From the NCBI GenBank assembly GCA_900545185.1, contig UQYH01000014.1, forward strand, positions 1 to 28,398: 28,398 bases of DNA. The letters run 5' to 3'. The notes below the pieces were generated by a model, which was not told the DNA's origin, did no database searches, and saw only the letters and a program-made list of their open reading frames with translations. Origin of the DNA: an uncultured Eubacteriales bacterium (lineage in GTDB: Bacteria > Bacillota > Clostridia > UBA1381 > UBA9506). This document shows, in pieces, positions 15,114 through 23,510 of this stretch. Numbering within the stretch: position 1 is the stretch's first letter; each line of letters starts with the position of its first letter. Both the position numbers and the translations under genes were made by a program.

Positions 15114-15531
15114 CGCATCACTGCCACTCACACCACAAACCGCCAGAGGCTATTCTCCTCTGGCGCTGGCCTTTGTGGGCGACAGTATTTATGAGGCCTT
15201 TATCAGAACCAAGCTGCTTTTGGCAGCCAATCAATCGGCTGCAAAGCTGCACCGCACCGCGGTGTCCTTTGTTCGTGCCGGTGCGCAGGCGCTTGCCATG
15301 CAAGCTCTTTTGCCGCTTTTAACAGAGGAAGAGGCAGATATATACAAACGCGGACGCAATGCACATTCCCACACTGTTCCCAAAAATGCGGATGTGACGG
15401 AATACCGCGCCGCAACAGGCTTTGAAGCCCTTGTCGGCTATCTGTATCTTTCCGGCCAAACCGATCGGCTGACCCATGTGATGGAGCAGGCGTACGATGT
15501 GATACACGCCGCCCGAACGGCCGGACTTTAG
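15106..15531 (+). CDS. mrnC: Mini-ribonuclease III
   Basis: Dimeric RNase III-like nuclease without a dsRNA-binding domain; in Bacillus it matures 23S rRNA ends. The 141-residue protein has ALAFVGDSIYE with catalytic D26, KRGRNAHSHTVPKNADVTEYRAAT in order, and FEALVGYLYL with E107. The ATG overlaps the cysS stop by eight bases and has AGAGG upstream, indicating translational coupling. It is the last gene of the operon; a long AT-rich dyad follows. Confidence 0.96.
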   Translation: MLNASLPLTPQTARGYSPLALAFVGDSIYEAFIRTKLLLAANQSAAKLHRTAVSFVRAGAQALAMQALLPLLTEEEADIYKRGRNAHSHTVPKNADVTEYRAATGFEALVGYLYLSGQTDRLTHVMEQAYDVIHAARTAGL

Positions 15532-15543
15532 AAAAATAACTCC

Positions 15544-15593
15544 TATAGCATAAAATGTTTCATGCATGCATGATATAAACAGACAATGCTATA
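15544..15593. other. Nested dyad after mrnC
   Basis: TATAGCAT (15544-15551) pairs with ATGCTATA (15586-15593), and inside it the perfect palindrome TCATGCATGCATGA lies at 15560-15573. There is no T-tract directly after the stem, so termination here would be weak. Between it and yitT are T-rich runs and a possible promoter (TTGCAG at 15605, 17 bases, TAAAAA). Confidence 0.45.
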
Positions 15594-15687
15594 CATAACA
15601 AATTTTGCAGTTTTTCTTCGCATACTGTAAAAAATTCTCATTTTTTTGAGGTTTTTACACATTTTTTTGCAATTAGGAGTGATTTTT

Positions 15688-16542
15688 TTGAAAAAAGTAT
15701 TGGGTATTTGTAAAATTTATGGTATAATTACACTTGGAGCATTGATTGCCGCATTGGGTGTCAGCTTGTTTTTAACCCCGGTGCACATGGTAGCCGGCGG
15801 CCTGTCGGGTATCGGTATTATTGTAAACAGTATAACGGGCTTCCCTGTCGGTACTTTTATGCTGATACTGAACATCCCGCTGTTTTTAGTCGGCTTTAAA
15901 TCGCTGGGGACAAGCTTTCTGCTGCGCTCGATTTACGGTGCACTGATGTTTTCGCTTTTAACGGATGCAACCGCTCTGCTGCCGCAGATTACGGATAACT
16001 TAATGCTGTGCGCGCTGTTCGGCGGCGGTCTTTTGGGCATTGGCATGGGCATTATTTTTCTGCTGGGCGGCACAACGGGCGGTACCGATATTTTAGCACA
16101 GCTGATACACAAGCCGTTTCGCTTTTTGGATGTCGGCAAGTGGTGTACGGTGCTTGACGGCATTATTATTTTGGCGTCGGCCTTTCTGTTCCAAAATTGG
16201 GAGGCCTGCCTGTACGGCATAATCGCAGCTATTGTTAACGGCATTTTGGTGGATATGATGATTCAGGGCGCTAATTTTGCCAAGGTCGTGTACGTCATTT
16301 CGCCCAAGGCCGAAGCCATTGCAGCCGATGTGATGAACACGCTGGAGCGCGGCGCAACTGCGCTGTACTGTAAAAAAATGTACAGCGGAACAGACGGACT
16401 GATGCTGATGTGTGTCATCAAAAACCGCGAAATTCCGCGTTTTGAACGTATTGCGCTTTCTCATGATGAAAACGCGTTTATTATCTTTACCGGAGCACGT
16501 TCCGTATCCGGCGAAGGTTTTAAAATATATCCCATAAATTAA
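15688..16542 (+). CDS. YitT-family membrane protein with DUF2179 domain
   Basis: An integral membrane protein of 284 residues, function unknown. Five to six hydrophobic segments cover the first 200 residues, including IITLGALIAALGVSLFL, GTFMLILNIPLFLVG, LCALFGGGLLGIGMGIIFLLG and a GGTTGGTDI loop typical of YitT proteins. The C-terminal 80 residues (AKVVYVISPKAEAI ... GFKIYP) form the cytosolic DUF2179 domain. The start is probably TTG at 15688, with AGGAG eight bases upstream; GTG at 15679 would overlap that site. The transketolase genes begin 21 bases after its stop and may be cotranscribed. Confidence 0.9.
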   Translation: MKKVLGICKIYGIITLGALIAALGVSLFLTPVHMVAGGLSGIGIIVNSITGFPVGTFMLILNIPLFLVGFKSLGTSFLLRSIYGALMFSLLTDATALLPQITDNLMLCALFGGGLLGIGMGIIFLLGGTTGGTDILAQLIHKPFRFLDVGKWCTVLDGIIILASAFLFQNWEACLYGIIAAIVNGILVDMMIQGANFAKVVYVISPKAEAIAADVMNTLERGATALYCKKMYSGTDGLMLMCVIKNREIPRFERIALSHDENAFIIFTGARSVSGEGFKIYPIN

Positions 16543-16563
16543 CTTTTGAAAGGGGCGAAAAAA

Positions 16564-17412
16564 GTGGATAAGAAAAGAGTCAGAGAGTTGAAGATTATTG
16601 CGAACAAAATCCGCAAGGATGCTCTCACGGCTGTATACAACGCTTCCTCCGGCCATCCGGGAGGTTCTTTATCCATTGCGGACGTATTGTCCGTATTGTA
16701 TTTTGAGGTCATGAATATTGACCCGAAAAATCCGAAATGTGCAGATCGCGACCGTTTTGTACTGTCTAAGGGGCATTGTGCACCTGCGCTGTACGGTGCA
16801 CTGGCTGAGCGCGGTTATTTCCCGGTTGCCGATTGTGCAACCTTCCGTAAGGCAGACAGCTATTTGCAGGGGCATCCCGATATGAAGGGCGTACCCGGCG
16901 TCGATATGTCGACCGGCTCTTTAGGGCAGGGTATTTGTGCCGCAAACGGCATGGCGCTGGCCGGCAAAATCGACCATAAGGATTATCGCGTTTACGCTGT
17001 TTTAGGCGACGGCGAGCTGGAAGAAGGTCAGGTTTGGGAGGCAGCTATGTTTGCCGCTCATTATAAGCTGGACAACCTGACTGCCTTTGTTGACTACAAC
17101 GGTCTGCAAATCGACGGTGACATTTCCAAGGTTATGTCTCCCCTGCCGATTGATGAAAAGTTTAAAGCCTTTAACTGGCATGTCATCGTAACCGATGCGC
17201 ATGACCCCGAAAAGCTTTTAGATGCAATTAACGAAGCCAAGAGTGTTAAGGGACAGCCCACCGTTGTGATTATGAAGAGCATTAAGGGTAAGGGCGTTTC
17301 CTTTATGGAAAATCAGGCCTCGTGGCACGGTACCGCTCCGAACGAGGAGCAGTACAACCAAGCCATTGCTGAGCTTGATGCACAGATTAAAGAATTGGAG
17401 GTAGAAGCCTGA
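16564..17412 (+). CDS. Transketolase, N-terminal subunit
   Basis: Thiamine-diphosphate-binding half of a two-gene transketolase of the non-oxidative pentose phosphate pathway. The 282-residue protein has SSGHPGGS (H31), SKGHCAPALYGAL, the cofactor motif from GDG (148-150) to DYNGLQ (N179), and DYRVYAVLGDGELEEGQ around it. GTG at 16564 has GGGG eight bases upstream; an earlier TTG at 16546 overlaps that site. Its TGA overlaps the ATG of the second subunit by one base. Split transketolases are common in Clostridia and archaea, so this is not a broken gene. Confidence 0.96.
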   Translation: MDKKRVRELKIIANKIRKDALTAVYNASSGHPGGSLSIADVLSVLYFEVMNIDPKNPKCADRDRFVLSKGHCAPALYGALAERGYFPVADCATFRKADSYLQGHPDMKGVPGVDMSTGSLGQGICAANGMALAGKIDHKDYRVYAVLGDGELEEGQVWEAAMFAAHYKLDNLTAFVDYNGLQIDGDISKVMSPLPIDEKFKAFNWHVIVTDAHDPEKLLDAINEAKSVKGQPTVVIMKSIKGKGVSFMENQASWHGTAPNEEQYNQAIAELDAQIKELEVEA

Positions 17413-18350
17413 TGGGTAAAATTGCAACCAGAGAAGCATACGGACAGGCTTTGGCGGAATTTGGCGAAAAATATGATTTAATCGTATTGGATGCCGACCT
17501 CTCCAAATCCACAAAAACCGATACGTTTAAAAAGAAGTTCCCCGACCGTTTCTTTAATGCCGGCATTGCAGAAGCCAGCATGATGAGTACGGCGGCAGGC
17601 CTTGCAACCTGCGGTAAAATTGTGTTTGCAAGCTCTTTTGCCATGTTTGCGGCAGGCCGTGCCTTTGAGCAGGTAAGAAACTCGATTGCGTATCCCAACT
17701 TAAATGTTAAAATCGGCGCAACACATGCCGGTATTTCCGTCGGTGAGGACGGCGCAACGCATCAGTGCCTGGAGGACATCGGCATTATGCGCACCATCCC
17801 CAACATGACCATTATTAACCCGGCCGATGCAACCGAATCCATTTTGGCGGTTGAAGCAGCCATCAAGCATCAGGGACCCGTATATCTCCGTTTCGGCCGT
17901 TTGGCTGTACCGGAGCTGTTTGACCGTGCTACATATAAGTTTGAACTGGGCAAAGGCGTTGAACTGGAGCCCGGTACAGATGCAACCATCGTAGCCACCG
18001 GTTTAATGGTGCCCGAAGCTTTAGAGGCTAAAAAGATTTTGGCCGAATCCGGCATTAATGCCCGTGTGATTAACATCCACACCATTAAGCCGATTGATAA
18101 GGACATTTTAATTAAGGCCGCCGCTGAAACAGGCGCCATTGTAACAGCCGAGGAGCATAACGTAATCGGCGGTTTGGGCAGCGCCGTTGCCGAAGTTGTT
18201 TGCGAAAACTGCCCCGTTCCCATGCGCCGCGTAGGCACACAGGATAAGTTCGGTAAATCCGGCAAACCCGCTATTCTGCTGGAAGAATACGGTTTAACCG
18301 CCAAGAACATTGCCGAACAGGTAAAGGCTGTTATTAAATTAAAGAAATAA
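17412..18350 (+). CDS. Transketolase, C-terminal subunit
   Basis: Pyrimidine-binding and C-terminal domains of the split transketolase, 312 residues. The catalytic Glu is E54 in FNAGIAEASM; HAGISVGEDGATHQ (D113 to Q118) is the loop that meets the substrate; VYLRFGR and the final TAEEHNVIGGLGSAV domain are typical. The start overlaps the preceding stop as TGATG, with GGAGGT upstream inside the first gene, so the two chains are likely made in equal amounts. A strong bidirectional terminator lies about 45 bases downstream. Confidence 0.96.
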   Translation: MGKIATREAYGQALAEFGEKYDLIVLDADLSKSTKTDTFKKKFPDRFFNAGIAEASMMSTAAGLATCGKIVFASSFAMFAAGRAFEQVRNSIAYPNLNVKIGATHAGISVGEDGATHQCLEDIGIMRTIPNMTIINPADATESILAVEAAIKHQGPVYLRFGRLAVPELFDRATYKFELGKGVELEPGTDATIVATGLMVPEALEAKKILAESGINARVINIHTIKPIDKDILIKAAAETGAIVTAEEHNVIGGLGSAVAEVVCENCPVPMRRVGTQDKFGKSGKPAILLEEYGLTAKNIAEQVKAVIKLKK

Positions 18351-18394
18351 CAGCTTGACATTCGGGACGTCAAAAGCCGACCCCCAAGGTCAAT

Positions 18395-18446
18395 AAAAAA
18401 ACAGGCTTGCTGCTTGTGTTTCTCACTTGCAGCAAGCCTGTTTTTT
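18395..18446. terminator. Bidirectional terminator between transketolase and stalk-protein genes
   Basis: AAAAAACAGGCTTGCTGC (18396-18413) pairs perfectly with GCAGCAAGCCTGTTTTTT (18429-18446). T-tracts occur on both strands, which fits its position between two convergent genes. Confidence 0.92.
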
Positions 18447-18457
18447 AAGTCTGAATT

Positions 18458-19348
18458 TTATCCCTCAATTGCCCCGACAATTTCATCGGCACACACAACA
18501 TAGTCATCACCTTGTTTTGCAAAATGAATGATCTCATCCATGGATGTGCGTTCTCCCGTGCTGTCCGTTTGGTAATATGTGATATAAGCCGCATCGTCCT
18601 GTAACAAAATATCGTACGATACCGTCCACGGACTGGATACGCCAATCACATAATGATCCTTGCCGTAAACCGCCTCATGCTCCTCCGTAAAGGCCTTTTG
18701 CAGTGCTTCGCTCATCATGTCATAACGCGGTTTGCCGTCACGGGTTTTTAAGGCCTCTGCCCAGGTTTGCGCCAACTGCACTTTTTGCTTCATGGCTTCA
18801 TCCTGATTCAAAACAACGGAAGCACCGTTCGTTATGGCTGTTTCGCGATTTAAGGCAGAAAACAGTTCATAGGGAATATAGGTTTTGCTATCCACCAAAA
18901 TCGGCGCCGATGCCAGTTCAATTTTATTGTGCAGCTGCACATTAATATTATAGTTGTTTGTATCGGCCTCGTTCTCCATCGTTATTTTGGTCACTTCCGC
19001 TTCCTTTGAATCAATTGCAAGCCGAATGGTTACATGTATGGTTTGTTCACGCGAGCTGACATAGCTGCTTTTCAGTTCAATACTCCTGTCCGCATTCCAA
19101 ATGATGTCCGTCGTGCGCGGTGACAAAGCATTTAAAAGGCTGCGCAGCGGCAAATAAATTGTGTCGTTCTGAATCAGCGGTGCTTCCGCAATGGCAACAG
19201 TTTCGCCGCCCGAAAGAAGTGTTGCCGTGTCCCCGGCCTTAAGTGAAATTGATGGCTGTACCGCCGCTGCCGCTTGCGTGGCGGCTAAAATGCCCGTAAG
19301 CACAAAGGCCGCCGCCATCATGCGCTTACTTGTTCGTTTGTTTTTCAT
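18458..19348 (-). CDS. Secreted protein with copper-amine-oxidase-type stalk domain
   Basis: A 296-residue exported protein. Residues 1-28 are a signal peptide (KNKRTSKR, hydrophobic AAAFVLTGILAAT, AxA-type end). The next region has the stalk-domain pattern: APLIQNDTIYLPLRSLLNAL and IIWNADRSIEL, and later APILVDSKTYIPYELFSAL, so about two halves of the domain surround residues 50-180. The C-terminal 110 residues (WAEALKTRDGKPRYDMMSEALQKAF ... WTVSYDILLQDDAAYITY) resemble the NTF2-like/DUF4829-type domains often joined to such stalks. The substrate is unknown; a cell-wall-associated role is inference. GGGAGGAG precedes the ATG, and a consensus promoter lies at 19419-19447. Confidence 0.8.
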   Translation of the reverse strand: MKNKRTSKRMMAAAFVLTGILAATQAAAAVQPSISLKAGDTATLLSGGETVAIAEAPLIQNDTIYLPLRSLLNALSPRTTDIIWNADRSIELKSSYVSSREQTIHVTIRLAIDSKEAEVTKITMENEADTNNYNINVQLHNKIELASAPILVDSKTYIPYELFSALNRETAITNGASVVLNQDEAMKQKVQLAQTWAEALKTRDGKPRYDMMSEALQKAFTEEHEAVYGKDHYVIGVSSPWTVSYDILLQDDAAYITYYQTDSTGERTSMDEIIHFAKQGDDYVVCADEIVGAIEG

Positions 19349-19418
19349 GAACGTCTCCTCCCTTTGCTGAATTTATATATTGTCTTTTTTCTTTTAGTAT
19401 ATGCTGTTATCTACCTTA

Positions 19419-19447
19419 ATTTTACCGATTGCGGCGACAATTGTCAA
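19419..19447 (-). promoter_or_regulatory. Promoter of the stalk-domain gene with operator-like dyad
   Basis: On the minus strand TTGACA (19447-19442) and TAAAAT (19424-19419) are 17 bases apart. The palindrome GACAATTGTC begins inside the -35 box and could be a regulator site. The remaining sequence from 19349 to 19548 is AT-rich, with no gene and no clear terminator for the GNAT gene. Confidence 0.75.
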
Positions 19448-19548
19448 CAACATTTTTCTTACAAAAGAATAAAATCTTTATTAAGAAATGTAACGTTTTT
19501 TTCACAGTTTTGCTTAAGACGCTCGCACATGCTTGTATTATGCACACC

Positions 19549-20307
19549 TTATTTTGTGCGATGCGCTTCCAGCAGCTTTAAAAACTTTTTATCCGATAAA
19601 ATTTCGTTTGTCTGATACACGCCATGATAAAACAGCGCATACGTTGTAACGGGCGACGGTGCGTTTTGTGCCTGCTCCCTCGTTTCAATATGGATCGACC
19701 GGAACAAAACGCCCTGTTCCTTTGCAACCTTTTCAATAACGGGCACATACTTCGCCGTAAACGGACATTGATTGGTATAATACAGCACGTAGCCCTCCCC
19801 ATCAACATGCGGATGCATGGCACACGGCTTAAATGCGGGTTTGTTCGCCGCATTGCTAAACGGCAGATAGCACAGCTGAATCCCGTTATCGCTTTCATCT
19901 GCAACCGTAAAGCCCTTGGCCGCCAAAAATTTCGGATCAGCTAAAAATCCGCGTTTTTTGGCAGAGGACAAAATACACAAGCCGACTTTTCCCTTTGCCC
20001 GACTGTCCTCTATGCAGTGGTTTAATAGGTCGTTTGCGTAGCCATGCCCTTTAAAAGAGCCGGATACCCACAGGCAGTCAATATACATATAGTTCTCCGC
20101 GCAAATCGGCACCCATGCCGCTTCCGCAGGCAGATATTCAATAAAGCATTTGCCGCGCTCGGTGCTTTTATAAAACACAAGTCCCTCTTTCAGCCGCTCG
20201 GCAAGCCATCCTTTTTTAGAGCAAACCTGAATATCCTTGTTGCTCGATATGGCACAGCAGATATGCTCTTTTTCAAGATTTTCTTTTGTAACCTGTATGT
20301 ATTCCAT
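19549..20307 (-). CDS. GNAT acetyltransferase with YoaP-like C-terminal domain
   Basis: A 252-residue protein with two parts. Residues about 1-150 are a GNAT N-acetyltransferase domain: YIDCLWVSGSFKGHGYANDLL carries the acetyl-CoA loop, and later KFLAAKGFTVADES is the usual last helix and strand. Residues about 165-252 resemble the YoaP domain seen fused to GNATs in Bacillus and Clostridia, starting with LYYTNQCPFTAKYVPVIEKVA, a thioredoxin-like strand with one Cys in the NQCPFT turn, and ending TNEILSDKKFLKLL. The substrate is unknown. AAAGGA lies upstream of the ATG. A short possible frame precedes it by 20 bases. Confidence 0.88.
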   Translation of the reverse strand: MEYIQVTKENLEKEHICCAISSNKDIQVCSKKGWLAERLKEGLVFYKSTERGKCFIEYLPAEAAWVPICAENYMYIDCLWVSGSFKGHGYANDLLNHCIEDSRAKGKVGLCILSSAKKRGFLADPKFLAAKGFTVADESDNGIQLCYLPFSNAANKPAFKPCAMHPHVDGEGYVLYYTNQCPFTAKYVPVIEKVAKEQGVLFRSIHIETREQAQNAPSPVTTYALFYHGVYQTNEILSDKKFLKLLEAHRTK

Positions 20308-20327
20308 TCGCTTACCATTCCTTTCGT

Positions 20328-20429
20328 TTAATATTGATTATGTATGTAATCCTCACGATCCGGCACATACACAGCGCTTTTCTCCCCTTCGGCATCCCCT
20401 GTTCTCCGTTTTCGGCAATGTACCGTCAT
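20328..20429 (-). CDS. Possible 33-residue peptide upstream of the GNAT gene
   Basis: MTVHCRKRRTGDAEGEKSA followed by VYVPDREDYIHNQY. The ATG at 20429 has AAAGG nine bases upstream and the stop lies 20 bases before the GNAT start, so a small cotranscribed gene is plausible. It is basic at the start and acidic at the end, and matches nothing I recognise. A longer frame from 20519 exists without a good ribosome site. It may simply be leader sequence. Confidence 0.25.
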   Translation of the reverse strand: MTVHCRKRRTGDAEGEKSAVYVPDREDYIHNQY

Positions 20430-20542
20430 ATTTCTCAACCTTTCTTGTGTTCTATATAGCCATCCATTTTGCATGATTTTGACTTTTTTCTTATAAAACC
20501 GTTTTCGTTCAAAAAACATCCGATAACACCCCTTGTTTCATG

Positions 20543-20571
20543 TTGACAACCCTTCGTAAAAGTGATACACT
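20543..20571 (+). promoter_or_regulatory. Promoter of the isomerase/acyl-CoA synthetase fusion gene
   Basis: TTGACA (20543-20548) and TACACT (20566-20571) are 17 bases apart, about 69 bases before the ATG. Confidence 0.7.
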
Positions 20572-20639
20572 TATATAGGACTGAATTTACATACAAGCTA
20601 TAAAACCATTAAACGTACAGCACAGAGGAGGACATACTC

Positions 20640-23171
20640 ATGAAAATTGCTTTTTCAAGCCTTGGCTGTCCGGATTTTTCCTGGACGGATATGTATACCA
20701 TGGCGAAGGATTTAGGATTCGACGGCATCGAAATCCGCGGTCTGGGCGCTTCGATCAACGCCGCTGCCGCACCGCCTTTTACAGACGCGCGCTTGCCCGA
20801 AACCATTAAAAAACTGCGGATGCTCCGCTTGGAAATCCCCTGCCTATCCTCTGACTGCTGCCTGAAGGACGCGGCACGCGCCGAAGCCAACAAGGCAGAA
20901 TTGCTGCAATATATCACCTTGGCCGAAAAGCTGGGCACGCCTTACATCCGCGTGCTGGCCGACCGCGACGTTGCTCCCGAAGGCGAGGTGGACGATGCGG
21001 TTATCTTAACACAGCTTTTAGATTTGGCGCCGATTGCCGAAACCGCCGGCGTTACACTCTTAATCGAAACCAACGGCGTATATGCCGACACAGACCGTTT
21101 GCGCAAGCTGCTGGAGCAAATTCCGAGCGATGCTGTCGGCGCATTGTGGGACATTCACCACCCGTATCGCATTATGCACGAATCGCCCGAAAAAACCGTG
21201 CAAAATTTAGGCGCCTACATTAAATATGTACATATTAAGGATTCCGTAATGACGGACGAAGGCATCAGCTACCGCATGGTCGGCGAAGGCGATTTGCCGA
21301 TTTCCGAAATGCTTTTGGCGCTTTCTTCCATTAACTATGATGGTTATGTTTCGCTCGAATGGGTAAAGCGCTGGTCACCCGAACTGGAAAACGCCGGTAT
21401 TGTGTTCCCGTACTTTGTTCATTACATGAGCAAGTATACGCAAAAAGCCGTTGTGCGCCGTCCGCTTTACGATAATGCCACCGGAACAGGCCACTATGTT
21501 TGGGAAAAATACACACTGATTGACATGACCTTTCCGCAGGTGTTGGACGAGATGGTTGAAAACTTTCCCGACCAATACGCTTTTCGCTTTACAACCTTAG
21601 ATTATACGCGCACTTACGCCGAATTTCGCGATGATGTTGATACCTTTGCCCGTGCGCTCATCTCCATGGGTGTAAAAAAAGGCGATAAGGTTGCCATTTG
21701 GGCCACCAACGTGCCGCAATGGTACATCACCTTTTGGGCTTCGGTTAAAATCGGTGCGGTGCTTGTTACGGTGAATACCGCTTATAAAATTCACGAGGCC
21801 GAATATCTGCTGCGCCAATCCGATACACACACTCTTGTAATGATTGATGCTTACAAGGATTCGGACTATGTCGGCATTATTAAAACGCTGTGCCCCGAAC
21901 TGGCAGACCACAACCCCCAAAAGCCGCTCCACTGCCAAAAGCTTCCGTTTTTGCGCAATGTTATTACCATTGATTCCCGTCAGGATGGCTGCCTGACCTG
22001 GGACGATGCTATAGCACGCGCCGCCGAAACACCGCTTGATGTTGTGTATCAGCGCGCGGCTATGATCAACCGCCACGATGTTTGCAATATGCAGTACACC
22101 TCCGGCACGACCGGTTTTCCCAAGGGCGTTATGCTCACGCATTATAACGTTGTCAACAACGGTAAAAACATCGGTGACTGCATGGATTTATCCACGGCCG
22201 ACCGCATGATGATTCAGGTGCCCATGTTCCACTGCTTCGGCATGGTACTGGCCATGACGGCATGTATGACGCACGGCGTTACCATGTCTCCGCTGCCGTA
22301 CTTCCGTCCCAAACAGGCGCTTGCCTGCATCAACAAGGAAAAAATTACCTGCTTCCACGGCGTACCCACCATGTTTATTGCACTTTTAGAGCATGAGGAT
22401 TTTGAAAAGACCGACTTTTCACACATGCGCACCGGCATTATGGCTGGCAGTCCCTGCCCCATCAAGGTGATGGAGGATGTTGTCAACAAAATGCATATGA
22501 GCCAAATTACCATCGTATACGGTCAAACAGAATCTTCTCCCGGCTGTACGCAAAGCCGTGTAGATGATCCGCTTGAACTGCGTGTAAATACTGTCGGCCG
22601 CAATTTGCCGGGCGTGGAATGTAAAATTGTTGACCCCGAAACAGGTGAAGATTTGCCGGATAATGTTGACGGTGAATTTGTTGCACGCGGCTACAATATT
22701 ATGAAGGGCTACTATAAAATGCCTGCCGCCACAGCTGCCGTCATTGATGAAGAAGGCTGGCTGCACACGGGCGACTTGGCGCGCCGCCTCCCCGACGGGA
22801 ACTATAAGATAACCGGCCGCATTAAGGATATGATTATCCGCGGCGGTGAAAACCTGTACCCGAAGGAGATTGAGGACTTTATTTACACACATCCGAAGGT
22901 AAGCGATGTACAGGTCATCGGCGTACCCGATGAGCAATACGGCGAAGAAATTTGTGCCTGCGTCATTTTAAAAGAAGGCGAAACCATGACGGAGGATGAA
23001 TTAAAGGATTACGTCCGCAGTCACATGGCTAAGCACAAAACACCGCGATATGTCGATTTTGTGGATGCCTTCCCCATGAATGCTGCCGGGAAAATTTTAA
23101 AATACAAAATGCGTGAAAATGCCGTTGAACGCTTTGGCCTGCAAGATGCCAAAAACACCATAACCGCATAG
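20640..23171 (+). CDS. Fusion of sugar-isomerase-like TIM barrel and AMP-forming acyl-CoA synthetase
   Basis: An 843-residue protein with two complete enzyme modules. Residues 1-275 are a xylose-isomerase-like TIM barrel: FDGIEIRG, then candidate metal and catalytic residues E143 (LIETNG), D171 and H174 (WDIHHP), H198 (YVHIKD) and E240 (SLEW). Residues about 295-843 are an acyl-activating enzyme of the fatty-acyl-CoA ligase type: YTSGTTGFPKGVMLTH (from about 486), YGQTESSP, GWLHTGDLAR, GRIKDMIIRGGENLYPKEIE, and the adenylation lysine K818 in NAAGKILK. It likely joins an organic acid to CoA with ATP. How the barrel contributes is unknown. No stop or frameshift separates the modules, and GAGGAGG precedes the ATG. 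It stands as a single-gene unit. The acid substrate cannot be read from sequence. Confidence 0.92.
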   Translation: MKIAFSSLGCPDFSWTDMYTMAKDLGFDGIEIRGLGASINAAAAPPFTDARLPETIKKLRMLRLEIPCLSSDCCLKDAARAEANKAELLQYITLAEKLGTPYIRVLADRDVAPEGEVDDAVILTQLLDLAPIAETAGVTLLIETNGVYADTDRLRKLLEQIPSDAVGALWDIHHPYRIMHESPEKTVQNLGAYIKYVHIKDSVMTDEGISYRMVGEGDLPISEMLLALSSINYDGYVSLEWVKRWSPELENAGIVFPYFVHYMSKYTQKAVVRRPLYDNATGTGHYVWEKYTLIDMTFPQVLDEMVENFPDQYAFRFTTLDYTRTYAEFRDDVDTFARALISMGVKKGDKVAIWATNVPQWYITFWASVKIGAVLVTVNTAYKIHEAEYLLRQSDTHTLVMIDAYKDSDYVGIIKTLCPELADHNPQKPLHCQKLPFLRNVITIDSRQDGCLTWDDAIARAAETPLDVVYQRAAMINRHDVCNMQYTSGTTGFPKGVMLTHYNVVNNGKNIGDCMDLSTADRMMIQVPMFHCFGMVLAMTACMTHGVTMSPLPYFRPKQALACINKEKITCFHGVPTMFIALLEHEDFEKTDFSHMRTGIMAGSPCPIKVMEDVVNKMHMSQITIVYGQTESSPGCTQSRVDDPLELRVNTVGRNLPGVECKIVDPETGEDLPDNVDGEFVARGYNIMKGYYKMPAATAAVIDEEGWLHTGDLARRLPDGNYKITGRIKDMIIRGGENLYPKEIEDFIYTHPKVSDVQVIGVPDEQYGEEICACVILKEGETMTEDELKDYVRSHMAKHKTPRYVDFVDAFPMNAAGKILKYKMRENAVERFGLQDAKNTITA

Positions 23172-23205
23172 GCATATGGGGTTCGGATACCATAACTTGT
23201 GCCTA
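23170..23205 (+). repeat. 36-base dispersed repeat (family A), copy 1
   Basis: It starts inside the stop codon of the fusion gene and matches the minus strand of 8310-8345 at 31 of 36 positions without gaps. AGGCA and TGCCT at its ends can pair. GGGTTC, GATACCAT and ACTTG are the conserved interior blocks. Similarity stops sharply at both ends. Confidence 0.7.
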
Positions 23206-23216
23206 ACAAAAGTTTA

Positions 23217-23257
23217 GGGGGATTGCCGATTCAAAGGCAGTCCCCCTGCCGGTTTTT
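23217..23257 (+). terminator. Terminator between the fusion gene and pspC
   Basis: GGGGGATTGCC (23217-23227) pairs with GGCAGTCCCCC (23236-23246) with one G-T pair and an eight-base loop. A run of five T residues comes six bases later on the plus strand, so it is a usable though imperfect intrinsic terminator for the plus gene. Confidence 0.65.
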
Positions 23258-23270
23258 GACCGTGGATTCT

Positions 23271-23462
23271 TTAAAATTTGACCGTGTCGTTCGGCATAAC
23301 CAGCATTGCCAGCAGATAGGCCAAAATACCCGTTCCGAAGCATGCGACCAAAATAACCCACGCAAGCCGCACCACGGTTGAGTCAATGCCAAAATACGCC
23401 GCTATGCCGCCGCATACACCGGCCAGCTTCCTGTCGGTTGATGATTTGTACAATTTTTTCAT
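23271..23462 (-). CDS. PspC-domain membrane protein
   Basis: A 63-residue single-domain PspC protein. It has KKLYKSSTDRKLAGVCGGIAAYFGID, the DxTVVRLAWVI motif, and one hydrophobic segment (WVILVACFGTGILAYLLAML) ending in VMP. Such small proteins sit in the cytoplasmic membrane and are linked to envelope stress, though the role of stand-alone clostridial forms is unclear. GGGAGG precedes the ATG. It begins 48 bases after the tetR-type gene and is probably in the same transcript. Confidence 0.93.
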   Translation of the reverse strand: MKKLYKSSTDRKLAGVCGGIAAYFGIDSTVVRLAWVILVACFGTGILAYLLAMLVMPNDTVKF

Positions 23463-23510
23463 TGCAATACCTCCCGGTGGTTAACATAATCTTTTTTGTA
23501 TCAATATAGT

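Noticed and set aside
16564..18350. Transketolase seen as two frames, suggesting a frameshifted gene
   Set aside because: The TGATG overlap with an upstream ribosome site, and the known two-subunit transketolases of Clostridia, indicate a natural split.
19364..19615. 83-residue plus-strand frame rich in hydrophobic residues
   Set aside because: It lies over the promoter of the stalk-domain gene and the 3' end of the GNAT gene, and reflects AT-rich sequence; it has no ribosome site.
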